DNA from: a virus | Length of the DNA: 31,034 bases | Direction: 5' to 3' (one strand) | Virus record (IMG/VR): IMGVR_UViG_3300009430_000005 | Coordinates: 1 to 31,034 of that record | In this document: piece after piece, positions 25,141-30,626 of the stretch | How positions within the stretch are numbered: position 1 is the stretch's first letter | Layout of the letters: every line of letters begins with the position of its first letter | The notes under the pieces: model-generated | What the model was told of the DNA's origin: nothing | Database searches by the model: none | Seen by the model: the letters and a program-made list of their open reading frames with translations, nothing else | Program-made: the position numbers and the translations under genes

Positions 25141-25163
25141 CGGCATGGTGATAATCCATGCCG
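25141..25163 (-). terminator. Strong intrinsic terminator in the early-operon leader
   Basis: CGGCATGG (25141-25148) and CCATGCCG (25156-25163) form a perfect 8-bp stem with a 7-base loop. On the minus strand it is followed by TTTTTTATTT. It stands between the lipoprotein gene and the recombination genes, 17 bases before a start codon, so most lytic genes lie behind it. Confidence 0.85.
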
Positions 25164-25197
25164 CTAGTAGTTGATAAAAAAATAATTAACTGAATAG

Positions 25198-25230
25198 GAG
25201 GACTTTCACCTCACGCTGTCCTTTTCAGCG
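25198..25230 (-). other. Two tandem hairpins ahead of the leader terminator
   Basis: GAGG (25198-25201) pairs with CCTC (25209-25212), and CGCTG (25214-25218) pairs with CAGCG (25226-25230). Together with the terminator they make three consecutive hairpins within 90 bases of untranslated leader (25124-25240). This looks like a regulatory leader, for example an attenuator or antitermination site. No known riboswitch is recognised. Confidence 0.4.
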
Positions 25231-25240
25231 GTTTTGTTGG

Positions 25241-25411
25241 TTAATAATATTTATTTAAAGATTCTTCAATAAAAACAAGCATAGAAAGAAAAACCATAAC
25301 TACTGATGATACTAACTCAATAGTAGTTGGCTCGTCACATGACGAAATAGATAATGCGCAAATAATTGACGCAACGGCCAATGCCTTTTTTATAAACTTA
25401 ATTGTTTTCAT
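25241..25411 (-). CDS. Small lipoprotein with a second membrane segment (56 aa)
   Basis: MKTIKFIKKALAVASIICAL followed by SISSCDEP: a basic start, hydrophobic core and lipobox (SISS-Cys 25), so signal peptidase II would cleave before Cys 25. The Asp after the Cys and an acidic residue nearby fit Bacteroidetes lipoproteins. A second hydrophobic stretch (LVSSVVMVFLSMLVFI, about 33-48) follows. A lipoprotein in the early lytic operon may act in superinfection exclusion; that is inference from size and position. A frame this short could be missed by gene callers. Confidence 0.55.
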   Translation of the reverse strand: MKTIKFIKKALAVASIICALSISSCDEPTTIELVSSVVMVFLSMLVFIEESLNKYY

Positions 25412-25717
25412 ATATATTTTTTTTTAGATTAAACTTTTAAAAAATGCACCCTATACTCACGTACTGAATGCATGTCTAATATGTACATGTAGCAACACTT
25501 TCTCATCGGTGAGTATCAAACCCGTACCCCAAAAGAGTTATTGCTTGTAATAATCATGATGTAATAATGTGGGATGATTGGGAGTCCAACCCAATACATA
25601 GATACTTGTTCACATTTGTGCAAGTCCGTTTTTGCGTGTAACCACATCCCGTATGTTAATTGCGCTATCTTCGCAAACCGCGCAATTAAAAATCAAAACT
25701 GTGTAAAAGAAATAGCT

Positions 25718-25760
25718 CCCTGTATCTCATCAAAGAGTAGGCTTTAAACCGTACAGGGAT
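25718..25760. repeat. 43-bp direct repeat, copy 1
   Basis: Identical over 43 bases to 26347-26389, in the same orientation, 629 bp apart. Each copy has ends that pair (CCCTGTA and TACAGGG), and inner short stems CTC/GAG and GG/CC around CTTTAAA. Flanks on either side differ. In copy 1 the stem extends to 8 bp. Confidence 0.85.
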
Positions 25761-25774
25761 ATATTGTACTCGTT

Positions 25775-25885
25775 AGCGTAGCATCCGCCTATCTATGCTA
25801 TGCTTACTGATTTAGACATTTTCGGACTAACAAGTTTTGATAAAAATATCTGTTAAGCGTTCTCCGCATTCCTGCTATGCTTAAC
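25775..25885. repeat. Two related palindromic hairpins (REP-like)
   Basis: The hairpin at 25775-25804 (10-bp stem, 10-base loop) and that at 25852-25885 (9-bp stem, 16-base loop) share AGCGT on the left arm, TCCGC in the loop and GCTATGCTTA on the right arm. They therefore look like diverged copies of one element, like bacterial REP units. Whether the element is dispersed in the genome cannot be judged here. Confidence 0.45.
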
Positions 25886-25890
25886 CATAT

Positions 25891-26249
25891 TTGTGCAGCA
25901 CATGTCGCTTTTTATTAAGTTATTAATTACCTTAATATGTGGAACGGCGAATGATACCCCCCCATCCACTAGGATATAAATTAAATAAATTTATAATATT
26001 ATATAAAGCAAATTCCTCGATTTGCCGACGAAAGTCTAACTGTTTATTTTTACAACGATACGGCATTACCATTAACCACAGCATTATATCGTTGTCAAGT
26101 TTAGCCTATTCACGTAGTCCGTTTTCAGCAGAGGATAACTTGCAACCTCTATTTTCCATCATGTCAAAGAACTAACCAAATGTACCCCGTCAGTTTCTCG
26201 CTCACTGCTGCCGTTCAATCCGTCTACGGGGTTTATTGTGTCATGCGTG
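25891..26249. other. Gene-poor stretch with further inverted repeats
   Basis: No confident gene. Inverted repeats continue: CACAT/ATGTG (25899/25937) enclosing ATTAAG/CTTAAT; ACAACGATA/TATCGTTGT (26052-26060/26087-26095); AGAGG/CCTCT near 26130-26150; ACCCCGT/ACGGGGT (26184-26190/26226-26232). A minus-strand frame at 25932-26084 (50 residues, LDFRRQIEEFALYNIINLFN) runs through a run of seven G and is a weak gene candidate. A tandem GTCATGCGT pair lies near 26240-26257. Confidence 0.4.
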
Positions 26250-26408
26250 TCATGCGTACCTTGCAAGTCCTTGCACTTCGCATAGTGCATCATAATCCAT
26301 ATCATCATCGAATTCTTCAAAGACTTCATGTAATTCTGATTCAAGGCCCTGTATCTCATCAAAGAGTAGGCTTTAAACCGTACAGGGATTGTCGCTATAT
26401 CGTTGCAT
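26250..26408 (-). pseudogene. Small acidic ORF interrupted by an in-frame TAA
   Basis: A frame of 53 codons, open apart from a TAA at codon 12 (26373-26375). It begins MQRYSDNPCTV, its ATG overlapping the end of the winged-helix gene by 14 bases, and after the TAA continues SLLFDEIQGLESELHEVFEE then FDDDMDYDALCEVQGLARYA. The second part is strongly acidic and protein-like. The TAA lies inside the 43-bp repeat, whose other copy also has it. This may be a gene killed by one substitution (AAA to TAA), or a frame that restarts downstream. A competing frame (starting MRYRAL) looks less like protein. Confidence 0.4.
26347..26389. repeat. 43-bp direct repeat, copy 2
   Basis: Exact copy of 25718-25760. 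This one lies over the interrupted acidic frame and just downstream of the winged-helix gene. Terminal arms CCCTGTA and TACAGGG pair over 7 bp. Confidence 0.85.
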
Positions 26409-26592
26409 GCTTGATTACATCCCAAGCGTTGCAGTACCATCTACCATTCTGCCTTTTACTCTTTTTCTCATATCGTATCATCCCTTTTCCTATAAGATCA
26501 GTAAGCCTTTTTAATCCTCCAACTATGTCGGCCGCTTCTGTTCTACTGAATGTTTTGTCATTCAAGACGATTTTAAGAATATCCTCATTCAT
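26395..26592 (-). CDS. Small winged-helix/HTH-like regulator, first gene of the lytic operon
   Basis: A 65-residue basic protein. FSRTEAADIVGGLKRLTDLI looks like a helix-turn-helix or winged-helix core; GKGMIRYEKKSKRQNGRWYC is the wing-like basic strand pair, and NAWDVIKHA closes it. This resembles small excisionase- or Cro-like proteins found divergent from repressors in Bacteroides phages. I chose the inner ATG (26592); an ATG at 26631 lies within a hairpin. It is the first gene after the candidate leftward promoter and has a structured 5' leader. Confidence 0.6.
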   Translation of the reverse strand: MNEDILKIVLNDKTFSRTEAADIVGGLKRLTDLIGKGMIRYEKKSKRQNGRWYCNAWDVIKHATI

Positions 26593-26631
26593 AGCTCTTA
26601 TACAATTAAAGCTCAATCCTTTCGCGGGCAT

Positions 26632-26701
26632 TGTGGGAGTCCCGCTACTTGGAATGAGCTACTTATTTTTTTTCTTAATTATCGTATCTACAACTCCCAC
26701 A
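26632..26701 (-). promoter_or_regulatory. Structured 5' leader of the winged-helix gene
   Basis: TGTGGGAGT (26632-26640) and ACTCCCACA (26693-26701) are perfect 9-bp arms. On the minus strand the second arm also lies in the loop of a GCGGG/CCCGC hairpin (26624-26645), so the two structures may compete or form a pseudoknot. It lies 40-110 bases before the start codon. A regulatory leader is plausible; ligand or factor unknown. Confidence 0.4.
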
Positions 26702-26725
26702 TCGCAGATATTTAGTGTTAATATT

Positions 26726-26756
26726 TTGTTTATATAAAAATGGTTTTCTATCTTTG
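26726..26756 (+). promoter_or_regulatory. Bacteroides-type promoter toward the repressor
   Basis: TTG at 26726-26728 (-33 box, in TTTTG) and TATCTTTG at 26749-26756 (-7 box, consensus TAnnTTTG) with 20 bases between. It points right toward the repressor ATG at 26933, giving a leader of about 170 bases. Transcription from it would run against the leftward promoter at 26841-26848. Confidence 0.6.
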
Positions 26757-26787
26757 CCGTTGATGTTATGGCTTTATAAATAAGAAA

Positions 26788-26805
26788 TTCGATACTCTTA
26801 TCGAA
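26788..26805. promoter_or_regulatory. Candidate operator palindrome O1
   Basis: TTCGATA-CTCT-TATCGAA: perfect 7-bp inverted repeat with a 4-base spacer, midway between the two face-to-face promoters. Size and symmetry suit a dimeric HTH protein such as the neighbouring repressor or the winged-helix regulator. Confidence 0.5.
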
Positions 26806-26840
26806 CGGCCATTTTTATATCCTTTTTTAATTAACAATGG

Positions 26841-26867
26841 CAAAGATATGTCGCTTTATCGACATAT
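26841..26867 (-). promoter_or_regulatory. Leftward lytic promoter -7 box with overlapping operator O2
   Basis: On the minus strand TATCTTTG (26848-26841) matches the Bacteroides -7 box; no good -33 box is seen. Overlapping it upstream is ATATGTCG-CTTTAT-CGACATAT (26846-26867), a perfect 8-bp inverted repeat. A repressor bound there would block this promoter, and the poor -33 box suggests it may need an activator. Confidence 0.5.
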
Positions 26868-26932
26868 AGAATTTTTTAAATAAAAAAATAACGGTTTGTC
26901 GCCAATTTAAATTCATTCTAAATAGTAAAGTT

Positions 26933-27646
26933 ATGGAACAATCTATCAATCAAAGAGTTAAACAGATTTGTGATTATTACTTTTCTGGGAATACTTCTGC
27001 TATGGCTAGAGAGGTTTTAGTCAAACAGTCAACTATTAGAGACATAATAGGTACAAAGCAAAGTAAACCAAGCTTTGAAACTCTTAAGGCTATTGTCGAT
27101 TGTCCGTCAATTAAAGTTAGCGCAGATTGGTTATTGCAAGGAGTAGGGAATATTTTTGATAAGTCAAAAGGACATTTTATATTTGAATTTGACGATGATA
27201 AATGCGCGAACGTAATGCATATTGAAGAACCCGAAAAAGATTATGTCAGAGGAAGACCTTATTATGATGTTGATTTTTTAGGTGGTTTTGATTTATTATG
27301 CAACGATCAAACGATAATCCCCTCTTATAATATAGATTTTCAGCCATTCAACAAAAAAGATGTTTTTTGGTGCAATATTTCTGGAAAATCTATGGAACCG
27401 GAGATAAGCAGTGGGGATATAATAGCACTAAAAGAAGTCCAAGATTGGAATGACTATATATCATATGGCGAAATATATGCAATCGTCACAAACAATGAGC
27501 TAAGAACCGTAAAAAGAGTCCGTAAAGGATCCGATGAAGAACACTTTCTTTTAGTACCATCAAATAAAGATTATGATGCACAGGAAATAGAAAAGAAAAT
27601 GATTTTAAAAATATTCTCAGTATTAGGTAGCATGAAAAAATTCTAG
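26933..27646 (+). CDS. Phage repressor, HTH plus S24/LexA-type autoprotease
   Basis: A 237-residue lysogeny repressor. Residues about 5-70 are an XRE-like HTH (SAMAREVLVKQSTIRDIIGT, PSFETLKAIV, SADWLLQGVG). The C-terminal S24 domain has the catalytic Ser 153 in ISGKSMEPEISSGD and Lys 194 in ELRTVKRV; the likely cleavage site is the GG pair at 117-118 (DVDFLGGFD). It should hold the leftward operon off and self-cleave when RecA is activated by DNA damage. A secreted-protein gene follows 7 bp after its stop and is probably co-transcribed. Confidence 0.9.
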   Translation: MEQSINQRVKQICDYYFSGNTSAMAREVLVKQSTIRDIIGTKQSKPSFETLKAIVDCPSIKVSADWLLQGVGNIFDKSKGHFIFEFDDDKCANVMHIEEPEKDYVRGRPYYDVDFLGGFDLLCNDQTIIPSYNIDFQPFNKKDVFWCNISGKSMEPEISSGDIIALKEVQDWNDYISYGEIYAIVTNNELRTVKRVRKGSDEEHFLLVPSNKDYDAQEIEKKMILKIFSVLGSMKKF

Positions 27647-27653
27647 AGAAAAA

Positions 27654-28118
27654 ATGAAAAAGACATTATTAGTATTATTGCTGGTTTTAACAACAAGTAT
27701 TAACGCACAAAATCCACCCGTTAAATTTACTAAATTTAAACTGAGCTGGTTCAACGTACTCGGATTTACCGGAGGCGGAGACGGGCAAACTCTTAAGCTG
27801 AAATTTAAAAACAAATCTGGGAAACAGATAAAATACATTAATGTAAAATACTATGCTATCAATTCGGTTAACGATATAACTGCAGACAAATTCAATAGAA
27901 GCAAATTTGTTGTTAATTGCACAGGGCCATTTAACGATGGAGATACAAAGAGTTTACAAGTAGACATTGCATTGTTTCACCCAAACTTATTAATTGCATA
28001 TCCTTATGAAGTGGATATTGACTACATGGACGGAGAGTGCATAGAGGCAGAAATAACAGAAAGTAATATTTCTAATTTTTTTCCAAACATTAAATATATT
28101 AAGATAGGGAATATATAA
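27654..28118 (+). CDS. Secreted protein co-transcribed with the repressor (moron candidate)
   Basis: A 154-residue protein with a type I signal peptide (MKKTLLVLLLVLTTSINAQ, cleavage about residue 18-19). The mature part is beta-rich (KFTKFKLSWFNVLGF, LKLKFKNKSGKQIKYINVKY) and resembles small extracellular or periplasmic beta-sandwich proteins, but I do not recognise the family. Its start lies 7 bp after the repressor stop on the same strand, so it should be expressed in the lysogen, the position of lysogenic-conversion genes. It is the last prophage gene before the attachment site. Confidence 0.65.
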   Translation: MKKTLLVLLLVLTTSINAQNPPVKFTKFKLSWFNVLGFTGGGDGQTLKLKFKNKSGKQIKYINVKYYAINSVNDITADKFNRSKFVVNCTGPFNDGDTKSLQVDIALFHPNLLIAYPYEVDIDYMDGECIEAEITESNISNFFPNIKYIKIGNI

Positions 28119-28125
28119 TACTAAT

Positions 28126-28145
28126 ATGTTTGTCGAATGTTTGTC
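28126..28145. repeat. Tandem ATGTTTGTC pair near the attachment site
   Basis: ATGTTTGTC at 28126-28134 and again at 28137-28145, an 11-base period (about one helical turn), 65-85 bases from the tRNA half. The placement suits integrase or excisionase arm sites, but nothing beyond placement supports this. Confidence 0.35.
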
Positions 28146-28211
28146 TTATTAATTTTTTAAAATCTTATAAATAACTGAATTACAAACAATTACAAAGCTT
28201 TAGGTTATGCA

Positions 28212-28253
28212 TTCGTAACGCGTAGGTCTCCAGTTCAAGTCTGGATAGCGGCT
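28212..28253 (+). other. 3' half of tRNA-Thr(CGT): prophage attachment site
   Basis: From the anticodon loop onward every tRNA segment is present with exact spacing: loop TTCGTAA with anticodon CGT (28214-28216), 3' anticodon stem CGCGT, variable AGGTC, T stem TCCAG/CTGGA around TTCAAGT, acceptor strand TAGCGGC and discriminator T. Upstream there is no D arm or 5' acceptor strand, and the 5' anticodon strand only partly pairs (ATGCA). This is the displaced 3' half left by integration into a tRNA gene; phage lies left, host right. The intact tRNA should lie at the other end of the prophage. Confidence 0.8.
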
Positions 28254-29120
28254 CAACTACATAACTCATTCTAAAAGAGTAAATTACAGAGCCAATAAAG
28301 CGTTATTGTTAGTGTTTTTTTGAATAAAAAAAAGACAAAAACACCCACTTTTGGGGTAAAGTATTTATCTGAAACTTCCTCAATAGCTGCCTAAAAGTCA
28401 TCAATAACTTACCCAAAAATTATCCAAAAATTGACCTCATAAATATCAACAATATTGTAACTATAGGTTTGGTAGCCGTAAAAAATAAAATTCTATAAAC
28501 AATCAGCATAGAATCAACATCAACCTATTTCGCAAGTCTGAGACTATATATTCAACCACTCATAATTAGATTTTAGAGAGTAAAGATAATTAAGGAGGAC
28601 GTATGTCAATGCAGAGCTTTATTCTTGCAAACATCCATCTATTTTTTCAAAAATACATTTTATCTATTAAAATTATTGAATAAGAGCGGAAGTAAACAAG
28701 TTAATCTTTCGCCAGATGAAGCCTCTTATACCTACAACGTCAATTTAAATGTTAACGACGTATAATTAAGCTCATTTTTATCCATTTATTATATACAGGA
28801 AGTTTGCAATTTTAGATACCTTTGCAATAGAAATATTGAAACATTATAGTAAAAATTACGAGTGAAAGAAATGTGTTAGGAAAATGGTGTAATTATCACC
28901 AAACTCGCAGAAAATAAAATGGCACAAGGAAATCTCTCTAAGATGTTAAGCATAAATCCGCACAATTTAAACACCTTACAAAGTTTCTGAGATTCTAAAT
29001 GTAAATACCATTTATTTATTAAAAAAATAGAACTTACCTGCACTAAGTATGGAGTTAAGTTTTAATTAACTGAATAATATATATTTATATCTTTATGTTT
29101 AACTAAAAAATAATACTACT
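28254..29120. other. Gene-poor stretch right of the attachment site
   Basis: No confident gene in about 870 bp. It contains TTACCCAAAAATT-type repeats near 28410-28430 and an inverted relative at about 28345-28358, and a 26-codon frame (28603-28683) behind a strong AAGGAGG. A protein-like remnant (QVNLSPDEASYTYNVNLNVN) ends near 28766 without a start. A TACCTTTG box lies at 28817-28824. It looks like eroded mobile-element DNA. Confidence 0.4.
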
Positions 29121-29615
29121 ATGTTAAAACCATTAGAACAGTTTATTTGTGACGAATGTGGACAAGTGATAAATTCCCCTAAAGAAGGCTATGTGGAATG
29201 GGAAAGCGGAATTGATAAAAACGGGAAAATGTTTGCTCGTGGATTTAGAATCATACATTCATCACAAGCATCACCTATGGAAAAAATAAATGGAAAAGGT
29301 TGCTTTAAGTATGATGAAAGTCCCTACCGTAGTGACATTGATTTAGATTACTTTCAAAAAACAGTACACCAAAAATTATTTTCTCTGCTTGATTTAGGAT
29401 TCATGCATGACAAAAATCAAGAAGTAGGATGCCAGATTTCTGATTTTAGAGAGTTTGTCGATTTCTTTAAAAGACTTACAATTCCCTACTACGAAGAAGC
29501 AAGGCAATACTTCCAAGAGGCAATTGAAGATTGTGAGATTTCAGACGAAAACGAAATATATCTTTTCACTGAAGAAAATTTAAAGAGAATAGTTCAGAGA
29601 TACGATAAGTATTAG
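29121..29615 (+). CDS. Hypothetical protein with N-terminal CxxC
   Basis: A 164-residue soluble protein outside the prophage boundary. The start LEQFICDECGQVINSPKEGY has one CxxC pair, perhaps half a zinc site, followed by VEWESGIDKNGKMFARGFRI and a His-Ser-Ser segment. The C-terminal half is helical and acidic (YYEEARQYFQEAIEDCEISD). I do not recognise it. A clear terminator follows directly, so it is probably a single-gene transcript; TATCTTTA about 30 bases before the ATG may be its -7 box. Confidence 0.6.
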   Translation: MLKPLEQFICDECGQVINSPKEGYVEWESGIDKNGKMFARGFRIIHSSQASPMEKINGKGCFKYDESPYRSDIDLDYFQKTVHQKLFSLLDLGFMHDKNQEVGCQISDFREFVDFFKRLTIPYYEEARQYFQEAIEDCEISDENEIYLFTEENLKRIVQRYDKY

Positions 29616-29621
29616 TAAAGC

Positions 29622-29651
29622 AAAGCCGTGTTCCTCTTGGTTCACGGCTTT
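29622..29651 (+). terminator. Intrinsic terminator of the 164-residue gene
   Basis: AAAGCCGTG (29622-29630) and CACGGCTTT (29643-29651) form a perfect 9-bp stem with a 12-base loop, followed by CATTTTG. It begins 7 bases after the stop codon. Confidence 0.8.
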
Positions 29652-29823
29652 CATTTTGAATATAATTGCTCATTGAACTATAAAGTCGCAGACTACAATT
29701 ATGCTACAAATCATCTTATGAATGAGTTACTTTAAATTTGCTACCTGTGAAAGGAAAGTATAATTTCATAATTGGTGTAGCAACATAACTCTCATTTTAC
29801 AGCCAACACTCTTTAGTTTGCTC

Positions 29824-30006
29824 CTATCTTTTCACAAGCTCTACATGTGTCATATCTGCTTTCCGATTGATTTCTTCTATGATTGGTTCTGTAAAGAAAG
29901 CATTAGCTCTATCTTCAGCAGCGATGCGCTCTGAAGTTCCTTCTTTACCGAATTCAGCATCTAATTGCGCATCAACATCAAACATTTTTAGTTCATCTTC
30001 GTTCAT
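29824..30006 (-). pseudogene. Truncated HigA-like (XRE) antitoxin
   Basis: Sixty residues matching the N-terminal part of XRE-family antitoxins of the HigA type: an acidic start (MNEDELKMFDVDAQLDAEFG), KEGTSERIAAEDRANAFFTE and the first HTH helix leading to THVELVKR, where a TAG ends the frame. In intact members the HTH continues (usually AKRIG and a recognition helix). The DNA-binding helix is therefore missing and no toxin gene is adjacent, so I read this as a remnant. Confidence 0.55.
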
Positions 30007-30245
30007 AATCTTCTCTCTTTAAATTTTAGTTTTATAAATCTCTCTATCGAGTGTTTTTTCTGACTATTTATCTGAAGCTCCTTTAAATAATAAAACAATT
30101 TCCCCCTAATCAATACACAAGAAAGCCCAAGAATCGCTTTTTAATATTCAATGTACCGGAAGCCATATGCAAGCCATATTCAAGGAAAATAAAAGACAAA
30201 TATTAGATTAATAAAAGGCAGGGGCTACATCTTTTTATTTATAAT

Positions 30246-30626
30246 CTACTCCTTCTGCATAGTATCACTTTTTATTGGGCGATTTGGTATCAAAACAGAA
30301 ACGATACTACATACTAATATGAAAATCCAGAAATTCAATGTGTTAGAATGAAAGCTATAACTTATAATTAAACCAAACAAAGCGATGACTACCTCAAAAT
30401 ATGAAAATATAGATCTCGATGTTAAATTCAAAACAAAACTTCGCTTATCTTTTACTATTGACAGAACACTGTTTGCCACCCCAATAACTCCACACAAAAT
30501 CATCAATACTGATACTATATAAAATACGATATCAATCGTTTCATATATGGGTAGTAAGGCAAGTTGGAAAAGGAGAAGACTAAACATAACAGAGGATAAG
30601 TCTTTTTTGAAATCTATTTTTTTCAT
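30246..30626 (-). CDS. Small integral membrane protein
   Basis: A 126-residue protein with four likely membrane helices: about 12-28 (VMFSLLLFQLALLPIY), 32-55 (IVFYIVSVLMILCGVIGVAN), 75-92 (FEVVIALFGLIISYSF) and 97-113 (FWIFILVCSIVSVLI). Short charged loops; basic N terminus. No family recognised. Transcribed toward the antitoxin remnant, divergent from mltG. Host or island gene. Confidence 0.6.
   Translation of the reverse strand: MKKIDFKKDLSSVMFSLLLFQLALLPIYETIDIVFYIVSVLMILCGVIGVANSVLSIVKDKRSFVLNLTSRSIFSYFEVVIALFGLIISYSFHSNTLNFWIFILVCSIVSVLIPNRPIKSDTMQKE

Larger units (their letters stand above)
25440..25890 (+). ncRNA. Hairpin-dense gene-free region, candidate structured RNA
   Basis: No convincing gene. 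Stems, in order: ATACTCAC (25453)/GTGAGTAT (25509); TGCATGT (25469)/ACATGTA (25485); ATGTGGGATG (25567)/CATCCCGTAT (25645), enclosing ATTGGG/CCCAAT (25577/25590) and CTTG..CAC/GTGCAAG (25605-25624) as a three-way junction; TTAATTGCGC (25656)/GCGCAATTAA (25680); the 43-bp repeat; AGCGTAGCAT (25775)/ATGCTATGCT (25795); GTTAAGCGT (25852)/ATGCTTAAC (25877). Five wobble pairs are G-U only if the RNA is read from the plus strand. No clear plus promoter is seen. It could instead be repeats or a leader of the lytic transcript. Confidence 0.4.

Noticed and set aside
25718-26389. CRISPR array
   Set aside because: Only two repeat copies, separated by 586 bp without regular spacers, and no cas genes.
25440-26400. 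Retron or diversity-generating element
   Set aside because: Long hairpins are present, but no reverse transcriptase gene occurs in the window and no template/variable repeat pair is seen.
26159-26440. Minus-strand frame of 93 codons covering the repeat
   Set aside because: It starts inside the regulator gene and its composition (MMIWIMMHYAKC) is poor; the alternative acidic frame over the same DNA is much more protein-like.
26180-26737. Plus-strand frame of 185 codons
   Set aside because: It runs antisense to the winged-helix gene and its leader, and its product (Pro/Leu/Ile-rich, VYCVMRVMRTLQVL) does not look like a protein.
28190-28255. Intact tRNA gene
   Set aside because: The 3' half is perfect but there is no D arm, no 5' acceptor strand, and the 5' anticodon strand mispairs; it is an attachment-site remnant.
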